In this document: piece after piece, positions 51,080 to 62,012 of the stretch
How positions within the stretch are numbered: position 1 is the stretch's first letter
How the letters are laid out: every line of letters begins with the position of its first letter
Assembly: GCA_963922205.1 (NCBI GenBank)
Contig: CAWUHX010000019.1
Coordinates: forward strand, 1,478,278-1,542,277
Direction of reading: 5' to 3'
Origin: Romanomermis culicivorax
Lineage: Eukaryota > Nematoda > Enoplea > Mermithida > Mermithidae
DNA: 64,000 bases
The notes under the pieces: generated by a model
Told to the model about the DNA's origin: nothing
Databases searched by the model: none
The model's input: the letters and a program-made list of their open reading frames with translations, nothing else
Program-made: the position numbers and the translations under genes

Positions 51080-51540
51080 TGTTTAAAAAAATTGACCTCG
51101 AAGGATTTCACTCATAAGCAAAACTCCTTTGGTCGGTCGTCGTGGTCCACTCCAACCAGAAGTTTTGAAAATTAGGTTCGATCTCGGATGTAACCCTGAT
51201 TTTTCTGGTCGATGGCCTAGCATTTCATCCTTATGAGGCCGATAAATTGTGTAGGCAAGCTTGGAATGTTTCTTGCAGGGATCCACTTAGCCCAGTTAGC
51301 ATCTTGGTGATGAGCTGTGACGAATGAGGACGTGGGCCTATTCTATTTATCGCTAGATGGCTTGGATCAAGTCTTGCTTTGCCAGGCAGAAGCTAGCCTG
51401 TGGGAAGTGGCCTCTGCTAGGTGCAGGATAGCACCTGAAAAGCGCCTCCCATACATAGTGGGCACTTATATGACCGTAAAGGCATGCGGAGCCTGCCTTT
51501 TCGCTCATAAGAAAATGGGTAAAAGTGTACCAATCTGAAA
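51080..51540. other. GC-richer segment of unknown origin
   Basis: Base composition is visibly richer in G+C than its surroundings and both strands carry open frames (51083-51286 minus, 51317-51538 plus). Neither has a motif I recognise. It could be a transposon or retroelement fragment, or a degraded coding segment. Confidence 0.3.
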
Positions 51541-51579
51541 ACACTCACAAAAGCTTTATTTTAAGATTTTTTCATGAGA

Positions 51580-51715
51580 CAATGTTTAATGCTAGGGTAG
51601 GTAAACTCGAACGTTTCTAGTTTCATATGACATATGGCTTAGCAGGAAATGGTAAAGATATGAAATAATACTTGCTTTCCACTACAAGCATTTCAAGAAA
51701 AACATGCTGTATAAT
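51580..51715 (-). mobile_element. TATAGTCTG-ended MITE, fragment, reverse
   Basis: Contains ACTTGCTTTCCACTACAAGC and ends TTCAAGAAAAACATGCTGTATA, a degraded right end. About 110 bp before the K4 promoter block. Confidence 0.5.
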
Positions 51716-51825
51716 CGGAAAATCGGAACACATAATGACTTGGTGAAATGGGGGCAACGTTGAACTCTACCCTAAATTGCATTTTCAGCCCCAGAATCAC
51801 ATGTTATGATGGTTAAGCGAAAAAA

Positions 51826-51853
51826 TGAATTTGCCTGTCAAGCAGTTTTTATC
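51826..51853 (+). promoter_or_regulatory. Conserved upstream block of K4
   Basis: A 28-bp block (TGAATTTGCCTGTCAAGCAG then TTTTTATC) is identical at 27 of 28 positions to 60661-60688 before K5. It sits about 52-80 bp before the ATG in both genes, while the sequence on either side has drifted. Likely core promoter or start-site region; not found before K1-K3. Confidence 0.5.
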
Positions 51854-51905
51854 TCTTGCCATAAAACTTGTTTTTCTGATATATGATTTCATTTAATGAG
51901 TAAAC

Positions 51906-53234
51906 ATGGCCGGCTTTTCTTTTGTTTGTCCCATATTATTATGCTTCTGCATGGCGTTTGTAAGCAAGTTTATTTGTTTTTGAATAGGATCTCGCTAAAC
52001 AAAATTCTAATCGTTTTAGGTTCGACTAAATGCCGAAATTCCCTATGACCCCTTCGTCGACAAAGGTAGCAATCTAAAATCATTCTACATTTTCTATCGG
52101 ATCATGACTTATGGTCTTTCTTTTGAAAGCTCTAAATCACCAGAATGTCTGTAGCCAAACGCCCGCTCTAGTTGGGCGTTGTCGAGCGGCGCACCCACGT
52201 TTTTCGTACCATCCAGAAACGAACGAATGTAAAAGATTCCTCTATGGCGGTTGTCATGGAAATGAAAACAGTTTTGACACCGAAGGCCACTGTAAACGAG
52301 TTTGCGTCAACAAGCAACGTAAGTCAATCAATAACAAGTTGTCTCGAAACGTTAATCCGGATATTGGAGTTAGATAGTAGGTTTTTTTGTATCATGCTTT
52401 ACATGCATGTATGACGACGAGAGGTAGGAAAGTTATGAGAGAACTAATGGAGGCAATACCAAAACTTCAGAAGGTTTATATTTTTCAACAAGCTCTGATC
52501 GCTCAGATTGGCCGCTTCTATCAGGAGCTTTCTGTGGATCATAAAATATCTTTAAAGCCGAGCTTTTTATCCTTCCAATACAGTTTTCTCGACCATCAGA
52601 AAACATGTGGAAATTCTTGGGTGCCAGATCGAGAAAATACAGGGAAAAATTTATCATTGAGAAAGCTTTGACTTTCTGTATGTCGTCGAATTTTTTACGT
52701 GCATGGATGATCAATTTCCCATTACTGAAGTCCATTTTTGTAACTGAACCTCAGCTATGTAGTAATATACTCGTGCAAATAAAAAACCTGCTCCTTAAAT
52801 CAGTATCTTTTTCACAAATTGACTGTAACAAAACAGGATCGGATCAAGCTGTTTTTTCGCCCAGATTCATTTGGCATTGAATGAACTGTAAGCCTTCGTT
52901 GACATTTTTACGCCCGACATTTCAGCCTGTGCGATTCCCTCATTGCAAAAGCCAAAAGCCGGATGTCGTTATGATGAAAGTCTGAATGAAAATGGTTGTC
53001 CGAAATACGTAATCGTCTGCGACGGTATGTAGACCTGTCAAATGCACAGAAATGGATTTTTTGAAATTTTGTTCTAAATTTCTAGTGAAACCTGGTCGAT
53101 GCCCAACTGATCATGAAAAAGGTCGTAAGAACGTCATACACGAATGCACCCACAGTGATGACAGATGTAGCGGTGCCGAGAAATGCTGCAAGATAGGTCG
53201 AAGCAGTGTTTGCGTTCCGCCTGTGTCTTCATGA
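51906..53234 (+). CDS. K4: secreted Kunitz + 4-Cys + six-Cys WAP-like protein
   Basis: Exons 51906-51959, 52020-52065, 52130-52318, 52926-53024, 53086-53234; 178 residues. The signal peptide MAGFSFVCPILLCFCMAF / VRLNA is followed by EIPYDPFVDK. The Kunitz P1 is Arg (VGRC-R-A), with HPRFSYH, YGGC and GNENSF. The 4-Cys module reads PCAIPSLQKPKAGC...GCPKYVIVCD. The WAP-like exon has only six cysteines: the second is replaced (KNVIHE where K2 has PNACSF) and the seventh is Arg (KIGR). These two normally pair with each other. The exon-3 acceptor is an unusual GAAAG rather than CAG. AATAAA lies at 53356-53361. Very close to K5 in exons, introns and flanks. Confidence 0.92.
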
Positions 53235-53355
53235 TCATGCTATTCATCTTTTTATCTTCGTAAATGCTTTGATGTCTCCAATATAGTGTTAAAGCAACTT
53301 TGTCAACCAAAAAAGATTTTTGACGCAACAAAAAACGTTTGTGAAAAAATACACA

Positions 53356-53361
53356 AATAAA
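53356..53361 (+). terminator. Polyadenylation signal of K4
   Basis: AATAAA 122 bp after the K4 stop codon. The 3' flank from the stop to here is recognisably shared with K5 (ATATAGTGTTA, GCAACTTT, GCAACAAAAAA blocks), so the duplication extends past this point. Confidence 0.55.
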
Positions 53362-53399
53362 GAATTTCGTTCCAATTATCTACACTAACCAGAATGCTC

Positions 53400-54470
53400 G
53401 AGAACCAATGTCGTTTATTGTGAAAAAGCTTGTGTTATATAGACGAGTCACATAGCTTCAGAAAGGATATCCCCAAATAATTATTCTGAAATCATGGATG
53501 GTATGTGAGTATTACAGTGCACTCGATTGCCTATAGCGGCCTTCACGTGAAAACTCCAAATATCTGCACGTTTTCGATAGCCTGTAGGCATGTCGGTAAT
53601 GTTACACCAATCTTTTTTCCATAGATCATGGTTGGTTCCACTAAAATTAGCATAAAAGTTCGTTTACAACCGATGACAGCAAGGGGCAAAGATAAAAAAT
53701 TCTGAGAGATTCATTGGACAAAGTTGTGGGCACTATAATAATGTCCATTAAAGAAGCACGTATCTCTGATGCACTGTGTAATTACCGTTTTTAACTTCGA
53801 CAATGTTAAAGAGCAAACATATCGAAAATGGTGCAAGATCAGATTGTCTTTCTGTGAAAAAGTTACCTTTTCGCTAGTAAATCTATCTATACTATAGCTG
53901 TTCCTCAGATCAGGTAAAGGTAACCTGTTGTTTGTTTAGCTCATTTATGCCAATTTTAGTGTAAGGAATCCTATGACCAAAACGATCGGTGTAACAATTC
54001 TTGCTACTGAGGCCTACCGAATGTACTACAACACGCATTATGGAAATGAATTTTCGTGAATGTGGCGAACGAGGAAAACTCTGCCACTACATGATGTCAC
54101 GATCAACAGCTGTGTATAGGAGAGCAAAAAAGTGGGAAAATCTTAATTTGATTGCATAACAGGGTGTTTCAAAAGTACCATTTGGATTTTCACACAATGG
54201 AGCATCAGTTTTTGTACAGGAAAAATTTATTTTGAGTCTGATCAATTGCGTTGTGTATCGAGATTCGAATTATTCAGATAGGATTACGTCTGTAGCTAAG
54301 GGCTATGCAAGCGGCATTATTCATCAAGCGAAATTGGATCGCTCATAGCTAATGACGTTGTAATAGGCACCAAAACGAGTGGCCTATGCTGAAATACATG
54401 ATGTGGCACAGGACGTTATCCTTTTGAAACCGCGGAAGATCTTCAATTGTTGGAAAGACATAAAAATTTA
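53400..54470. other. Intergenic after K4
   Basis: No gene recognised. The stretch 53540-54060 carries blocks of the dispersed repeat also seen at 11200-11540. An ACAGGGTGTTTCAAAAGTAC motif at about 54161 resembles the start of a mariner-like terminal repeat, but no partner end was found. Confidence 0.4.
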
Positions 54471-54849
54471 AAGTCTGTTTTTTACAGAATGTTTGCAAAG
54501 TGCGAAATGATCGTTGGTCATACAAAGCAAAATCGTAAGATTACGAAATAGTACTTGTTCTCCAGTATTAAGCGGCAGCTTCCGAAAAATTCCATCTTCC
54601 CTATGATAATTTGAAAATTCATCGTACCTGAAAATCCCGTCAAGTATCGCCCAGGAGTTCATTTTGTATGAAAGTCAAAACGCGTAGCTACAGTATCCTA
54701 AACTTTGGAATTATCTATTTTTAGCATTTTATGTTATGTAAACGCAATTCAAAATATTAAAGCATAAAAAATACACATCCCTATAGTAAAACATTTTTTA
54801 TATACAGGAGACAATTCTCCGTCTCGAACTTTACACTTTTAATTTCTCA

Positions 54850-56705
54850 CAAAGAGGTGGGAAAAAGCCGAAAAAGCCATTTTATCTATTTCCGGGTATC
54901 TTCCCTTAGGATGCCATGTCGCAGAATTTTTTTCATCATTTCTGTAGGCACTATTGCCCAACCTATTGTGTAAAAATTTCAATCAAATTTGCGCACCGTT
55001 TTGAGAGCTGTAGAGACTTGTAGACACTTCACCGTCATACCAATATATTTTTCAATCTGAGCAAGTCCTCAACCCATGGAGTTCTAGGAATACATGATTC
55101 GTCTTTACCGAATATATATTAGACTGAAGAATATGACCAAGTTCCGATAAATTTGCATTGTTCTAACTTTGTTGGTTACTAAACGACATGCTTCAAATGA
55201 GAGTTCGAAAATCTTGAAAATTTTATTAAATTTCAGATATCGAATGATTTTTATGAAGTTAGTTTACAGAAAAACGGCAAGAGTTAATCCGATGCCCCTT
55301 GCAGTACTGAAAAGGCACTTCAATCCATTATCATTCGATTCATTTCATTCTTGCTGACATCGTGTGATGTGAAACAGGACTTCTCCAACTTTAGAGCTCT
55401 TTCTCACAGTTTATTGCTTAGGCCTTAGTGTCGTATTGGGTGCTCGTATGCCCTCGGCTACCTAGCTGCGGTTCTTGGGAGATCCAATCTGGTACGGCCC
55501 CTGACACTAACCCGGTACTAATTACAATCCTACTGCAGTTAACTGAGACTTGATGTACGAAGATATTTATTTTGGGCAAACGAAAAGTGTAGTAAAATAC
55601 AACAGTGAAAGTAAGTGAGAAACGAATATGCAAAGTGCCAAAATACGTGAACACAAACGCCTGTCTCCTCCCTGCTTCGCTGATCCTTCTATTCGTCCCT
55701 GTGCACAGAGCCACAGGGACTTCAGGATATCTTAGTCCACAGCCTAAGCTGAAAACTTGTCAAAAGACGGACTAAATGAACCTGACTCCAAAACAACAAC
55801 TCACTAATTTCCTTGACCAAAATTGAGCGTCAAAACCTCCTCAGGCCACGTAAATCCTCAAGACTGATCCGCAACACGAACCCAACACACACAATAAACG
55901 AAAGCGGGGAATGCGACCAAGTTCCTTCCTGAGTCACCGCGGGTCTTCACAAAACGTCCGATCCTTCCGATAGGACGACCACAATATGCAAAATGGAGAC
56001 GCTTCTCCGACGACAAAATAAAAATGATCAGGCAATAATAAAACGAATTATAAGAATGAAAAAATATACTGCAACGCGCCTAACATCAACTTGCGAGTTG
56101 CATGCAAAACTTTTGCGCCCACCATTTATTTATTTTGGACCAAAAATATGTGTGACACAACCCGTTTTATCGGTTTGTTTACCTAAGAATACATGGAAAC
56201 ACTTTAACAACAAAAGACTTTAGGGAATGAAAATGAGGTAATTAGAGGACCAAAGGTCAGAGGAATTGACCCTCTGACATTAGTCAGATATTCGATACTT
56301 ATTTTGTGACATTAAACTAGCAGCTTCGATTTTTTTTGAATTAAATCACTATAGAAAGGAATTTTCGTTGTGTCCTTTCTGAGGCATCTTGTTAGACAAC
56401 CATTGTAAATCGCTCAATGAAATTTTACCAGCAATTCAAATCACAGCCCTTCTTTTTATTTCTCTTTTCTTGACTATGTCAGTGTTTCTTGTACCTCGTT
56501 AATTGCATATTTAGTGGCATTAATCAACATTTTGTATAAACTTTTGCAATGTGCCCCTACAGCTCCCAAAATGGTGCGCAAATCAGAATGAAATTTTAAG
56601 ACAATATGGTGGACATTAGTGGCTACAGAAATGAAGAAAAAAGGTCCTGTCGGAAGCCCAAAGAAAGCTCCAAATGGCTTTTTCGGTTTCCTTCAACATT
56701 GTAAA
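54850..56705. repeat. Diverged inverted repeat pair, ~170-bp arms, flanking an LTR remnant
   Basis: 54850-55020 and 56545-56705 are reverse complements at roughly 70 percent by eye, with shared blocks CCGAAAAAGCCATTT, TTCATTTCTGTAG, TTTGCGCACC and GAGCTGTAG. The 1.5 kb between them holds the LTR-like segment at 55502-55983. Confidence 0.55.
55502..55983 (-). mobile_element. LTR-like segment of a retrotransposon, remnant
   Basis: On the minus strand it begins TGTGGTCGTCC and ends GTTAGTGTCA, has an internal AATAAA, and is GC-richer than its surroundings. It is followed by GGGGCCGTACCAGATTGG, which could be a degenerate primer-binding site. No matching second LTR, target duplication or gag-pol was seen, so it is either a 5' LTR plus leader or a truncated copy. 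Called on architecture alone. Confidence 0.45.
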
Positions 56706-57489
56706 GTAAGGAATACGAAATTTTTGATACCTGCATATCGAACATGCACTTCTGCGTGTAATGAACATTTGTTTTCTCTAAATTTTTGCGGATACATCTG
56801 AACCCATTTTTCCATAGCCGGAAAGGCAGGCTTCACCAGACTATTCAGTCATATAAGTACCCACATTATGTGAATGGTGCTTTTTGATTGCTTTTGCTGC
56901 CCAGCAGAGGTCATATTCCACAGGCTAGCTTCTGCGACCCAACTCCGTAAGAATAAATGGCTGTGTCTGCTGAGGTTAGCTACCATAAAAATCCGGGTTA
57001 CGCAACCTGATTCTCGAGTCTAGTAGTTGCGACAATAACCACTAATCAAAGGTGGCGCTACATAATTAACATTTAACTACTGAATCGTATCCTGTAATAT
57101 TTCAAAAGATGCCGAAAAATAGTGAAAATTACAAGCTTTGAAGCACTGTAGCTATGCGAATTTTAACGTTTATGTGGAATGAATCCTATCATGATATTCA
57201 GCATATAAACTACTCAAAATTTATCATTTTCCGATGTTATTTATTTATAACGTATCATGGGTTCATGGAACCCAAGTTGAATCTCTCAGAAATTGTGACT
57301 TAATGTTTAGAAGTATTTCAAGGAAAACACTCCATATACTTCTCTTTTCGAAATGTTTGTTTCGTCTTTTCTTTCACGTCATGAAAGAAAAGACTGCTTT
57401 TTTTATTTTCGTGGTGCTATTTATCAATCCATTCTTATTCATATTCTTGGATTCAATTTTTTGCGCAGCAATGAAACATCACGTTTTGA

Positions 57490-58309
57490 GGCGGATTCAT
57501 ACTTTATCCGGCGTCCGGCAACGGGCGTCTGGCGAGCTATTATTAGCTTCCGGCATTTGGTGTCCGGCATCCGGCAATTTGGCTTCCGGCATCCGGCAAT
57601 TTGGCTTCCGGTATCCGAATTCGGATGGTCCGGCAAGTTGCATGCCGGATCGGATGGAAATTCATACTTCTTCCGGCGCTGGAAAGGCCGGATGACAATT
57701 TATTCTTGCTTTTGCTATGTTTAAATACTTTGAAATCTGTGCAATATTTTGTTTCAGGAAAAATTGCGTATGAAAAATATATATAATATTATTTTCCAGG
57801 TCTACTCGTAATTATTAGTTGATGGTGTCAGAGGAACAATATATTCTTGATCCAGCAATTTTGTACTTGTTTTTTTGTTACTGTACAAATACGGCTAGAA
57901 AAAAGTTTTTATATGACTAACAAGCACATGCTTTCAAGAACGGAAAAACATTCAAAATATTCAGCAATCAAAAATTAAATGAACGTCATGATTAAAAATA
58001 CAAAATTTTGCTTTAACTAAAAAATTGATATCTCCCACATGCATTGCATATGCAAAAATCAATTAAACACGTGGTTCTGTTGAAATTACATACAAAATAT
58101 GTTTTCCGGCATCCGGAAAAATACAAACTCAAACTGTTTCTACTCATCCGGCAAAATTCCAGTCTTCTGGCAAGAAAATGGGACGGCAGCGTGGGAATCC
58201 GAAAAAATGACGTCATCCGGTGCCAGAATGCCGGACAACTTGCCGGATCAAAAATCTAAAAATAGACTTTTTTTCGGATGTTGGATGCCGGATGAAGTAT
58301 GAATCCGCT
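57490..58309. mobile_element. TTAA-type non-autonomous transposon E5
   Basis: Inverted ends share GCGGATTCATACTT followed by ATCCGGC. Flanks are TTGA and TTTA, each one change from TTAA. Subterminal regions are arrays of CCGGCATCCGG-like motifs (about 57505-57680 and 58105-58290). About 820 bp, interior AT-rich without coding capacity. Confidence 0.7.
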
Positions 58310-58510
58310 TTTATCCACATTGCAATTCATTTGTCGTACTTCTTCGAGACATAGGAAATATTGGAACAAAAAAATCCGAGAGCTTGCAATTCAAAACCAC
58401 TGCAGAATCATGATTAGCATTTTAATATTTTAGCATAATATTTTTATTTCAACGCCTATGAGTTCTATTGAATGTTGAATGTATGTAGAATGTCATATTT
58501 AGAATGTAGC

Positions 58511-59858
58511 TATAGTTCATTTATTTAAAAATGATAGACGCAAAAAAGCCAAAAGAGTAGGTTCAATTCGCTAGACAATATTTACTCGATAAAAAACTCA
58601 ATACTGTAGAAAACGCTGAATTTCTCCGTGAGAATGGGACAGGCCAAAGTCATTGAAAACACGTCATGTTCATCCACCCTCGATTGGACTGAACTGCGCC
58701 GATAACTGAATGCTACTGGAAAGATTTTGATTACTTAATCAGATTATTGAAGGAAATTTGCAGCTGTTCAGTTTGCGGCTCATGGCCGATAAATTTTTTT
58801 CCATTGATTACAATAGTAAAGCTGGGTATATACTTACCCGTACGCACGTGCGGAGCAGTTTTGCGACCTGCCAATGTGCGGCCAAAATGCGGGTTGTCAA
58901 AATATACTTCAGCCAAAAAAGCGCATGCGGCCTCATTGCGGGCCGCATTTGAATATACTTGACCGTACGCGTACGGGTGTGAGGGATGGCTGGAAAATCT
59001 AGTACAATCGTGCGCCATGAGCAAAGCTAACTTGATTGATGGAAACTGTTGAGCATTAATTAGTAAGTCGAAGTACATATGCTAACGGCCGCGCCTGATA
59101 GAAAATAGTTATCATTTTACCCATGACAGAAAATAGTTATCATTTTACCCATGACCCGCGCCGTAAAATTTTGACCAAAACGCATCTTTTCGGTTTTGAA
59201 TTACCCAAAATTTTTTTCTCAATGGGAACCATACGGACAATTTTTTTCCTCATTTCGAAATTTTTTTCCTCAAAACACCCCATTTGAGGGAAAAACGGTG
59301 CCCCTCCCCTGAACGTATGACATTGCCTTTTGAAACGCGTCAGGCACAGTAGCCATGTATTTTTCGCGCGTAATATTTTTTGAATTTTCTACCGTGCATC
59401 CGAAAATGTTTTTCCCAACTTGGGAAACAGTCCAAAGTTTCCCCCCCCCCCGTTTCAGAAACAAGCTAAAAATATTCGCATGCGATCCCATCGCGCCAAC
59501 GGGCGGCTCGAAAATGGAGTTCAATCGTGCGCCATGGGCAAAAAACAATACTTTACTGTACAGCGGCGGTGGTTCCTGATCCGCATGAATTACAGATGTG
59601 CGAAAAAGTAGAAATGGTTCCTACTTGCCCGCACGCGCAAAATTATTGGGTCCCGCAAATTTTTCGCCCGGCACCCGCAATGCGGCGCACGATTGTGCGT
59701 CCAATTTCCGGGCCGCAAATTGCGGGGCCCGCTCAAAAATCGGCGGCGCACGTGCGCCCTGGTAAGTATATACCCGGCTTAAGCTTAATAGATTTTTCCG
59801 TATTGAACTAACTTTCATGAGATCGCTGCGTCGACAATTTCAAAATGAATGGTGTATA
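58511..59858. mobile_element. MITE split by nested element E6
   Basis: The left end TATAGTTCATTTATTTAAAA and the inward-read right end TATACACCATTCATTTTGAA match the ends of the MITE at 31283-31507. Element E6 (58821-59778) interrupts it; without E6 it would be about 390 bp. The left part (58560-58815) is paralogous to 60330-60590 upstream of K5. Confidence 0.6.
58821..59778. mobile_element. TTAA-type non-autonomous transposon E6
   Basis: Inverted ends GCTGGGTATATACTTACC and GCCGGGTATATACTTACC (read inward). Flanks are TAAA (58817-58820) and TTAA (59779-59782). Subterminal DNA is rich in GCGCAC/GTGCGG motifs. About 59165-59275 resembles the interior of E2 (15335-15440). A 31-bp tandem duplication lies near 59095-59155. 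Open frames inside have no recognisable domain. Confidence 0.75.
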
Positions 59859-60291
59859 GTATCAAGTTTATCCTGAGTTCGGGTATGAATTAATAATCAT
59901 TTGCAACACTTTTATCGTTATCACTTTTATGTAACATGCTTGTAATTTAAAAATGACGCAAATCAGCACGTTCGTCGACATTGTTTACACGAAGTTTTAG
60001 GATAGAATTTTTTACTCAGAAGACTGCTTGAAATTTAATATGCTCACAAATTTCCAGTCCTATCTGACATGTGATTTTGTAGGAAATCGTTACTATATGC
60101 TAAAATAGATTTCTTCCCGATAGATATGATTTACAAGCGATAGAAAAGCACCGCAGTCATCTTGTTCGGCCTTTTATCACGAATGATGAATGTTTTATAA
60201 CAAGCGATATTGCACGCACAATATCAGACTTCACATGAATTTCATTGCAATAAGACATCCAACTGACTGTACAGCACGTTATACTATAACC

Positions 60292-60660
60292 CATGTACTC
60301 TGAAATGATCGACTCATCGACAACCAAAAAAGTAAGTTCAATTTGATACGCACTTTTAACGGAGTGAAAAGCTTTGTACTGTAAAAAACGCTAAATTTTT
60401 CCGTGAATGCCAAAATCATATAAAAGATATAATACTGTTTATGCGCCGTTGATTTGGAAAGAACAATGTCGATACTCGAGTGCTACTCCATAAATTTTGA
60501 CCGCTTAACCAGGTTCTTGAAGGAATTGTCGACTGTCTGTTTGTCTCTCACTAACTAGAAAATGTCATCGATTACAGTAATACGCTTAAAACTGGGGCAG
60601 TGTTTAAATCTGTCCCAAAAATTCCATTTTCACCGACGTTTTGATAGCTGCACGCAATAG
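60292..60660. mobile_element. Right-truncated MITE abutting the K5 promoter block
   Basis: Starts TATAACCCATGTACTCTGAA, a degenerate form of the 31283/58511 end, and stays alignable with 58511-58815 through ACTGTAxAAAACGCT, TTTTTCCGTGA and GATTACAxTA. It fades about where the conserved K5 block begins at 60661. Confidence 0.45.
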
Positions 60661-60688
60661 TGAATTTGCTTGTCAAGCAGTTTTTATC
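60661..60688 (+). promoter_or_regulatory. Conserved upstream block of K5
   Basis: Counterpart of 51826-51853 with a single C-to-T difference. It ends 50 bp before the ATG at 60739. Upstream sequence diverges abruptly from K4. Confidence 0.5.
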
Positions 60689-60738
60689 ACTCCATATTCT
60701 CTGTTTTTCTGCTTTGTAATTTTATTTTATCACTAAAA

Positions 60739-62012
60739 ATGGCGTGCTTTTCTTCTTTTTATTCCATATCATGCTTTTGTGTAGTTTTAGTAAGTAAATT
60801 TTTTCTTTTTGAACCCTCTGGACAAATTTCACATTATTTCAGGTTCGGCTAAATGCCGAAATTCCTTACAACCCCTTCGTCGACAAAGGTAGCAATTTAA
60901 AATTAGTTCTACGTTTCCCGTCGGGTCATGGTATTTTTTCACAGCTTTAAATCACCAGGATGTTTGTTATCAAACATCTGCTGTTGGTGGACGTTGTCGA
61001 GCGTTTTTTCCACGTTTTTCGTACCATCCGAGAAGAAATGAATGTAAAAAATTCATTTATGGAGGTTGTCATGGAAATGAAAACAGTTTTGATACGGAAG
61101 GCCACTGTAAACGAGTCTGCGTCGATAAGCAACGTAAGTAAATTAGTAACAGCTTGTCTCGCAACGTTAGTCGGATATTGGAGCTATAAACTGTAGTTCG
61201 TTTCTCCACAATGCTTGACAAGTATGGCAACGAGAGATAGAAAAGATCTGTGAGAAATTGTCGTGGCAATACTGTTGCCTCAGTAACTCTATATTTTTCA
61301 TATAGAGTTACTGTGATTCCACACTGATCGCTTAGATCAGTCGTTGTTATCAGGAGCTTCTTGTAGATCATAAAATACCTTAAAAACCAAGTGCTTGAGT
61401 TAAGAATAAATTTGAACGTCTGGCAGGTCACGGAAAAGGCATAAGTGAGAAAAATTATTATAACGAATGGTATTGACTGTAATTTTCAGCAAATTTTTTT
61501 TGCTCGGACATGTTATTACTTCAGCCACGGGTAATAATATATTCGTTTAAATCGAAAACCTGCGCCCAAATTTAATATTCGTTTTAACAATCAGACTGTA
61601 GCAACATGACTTGTTTTCGATCAGATTATCCACCTTTTGCATCATTAAAATTTATTTCGAATAAAATGAACTGTGGAACATTATTCACATTTTTGAGCGC
61701 AATATTTCAGCCTGTGCGATTCCTTCCTTACAAAAACCGAAAGCCGGATGTCGTTACGATGAAAGTCTCAATGAAAATGGTTGTCCAAAAAATGTAATCG
61801 TCTGCGATGGTATGCAGAACTACCAAATGCATGGAAACTGCAATTTGAAAATTAAATTTCTAGTTAAACCTGGTCAATGCCCACCTGATCGTGAGACAGG
61901 ACGTAGGAACATCGTATACCAATGCGACCACAGTGATGAAATTTGCGATGGTCCTGAGAAATGCTGCAAGATAGGTCGAAGCCGGCTTTGCGTCCCACCT
62001 GTGGCATCGTGA
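60739..62012 (+). CDS. K5: secreted Kunitz + 4-Cys + six-Cys WAP-like protein
   Basis: Exons 60739-60789, 60843-60888, 60945-61133, 61711-61809, 61864-62012; 177 residues. The signal peptide MACFSSFYSISCFCVVL / VRLNA is followed by EIPYNPFVDK. The Kunitz P1 is Arg (GGRC-R-A), with FPRFSYH and GNENSF. The 4-Cys module differs from K4 at one residue in 33 (PKNVIVCD). The WAP-like exon again lacks cysteines 2 (RNIVYQ) and 7 (KIGR) and keeps the other six. Differences from K4 are about 12 of 63 in the Kunitz exon, mostly around the reactive loop, and about 17 of 49 in the WAP exon. Introns 2 and 3 and both flanks still align with K4. Confidence 0.92.

Noticed and set aside
57234..57695. 153- and 123-residue open frames
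   Set aside because: Their 3' halves are the CCGGCATCCGG subterminal array of element E5.
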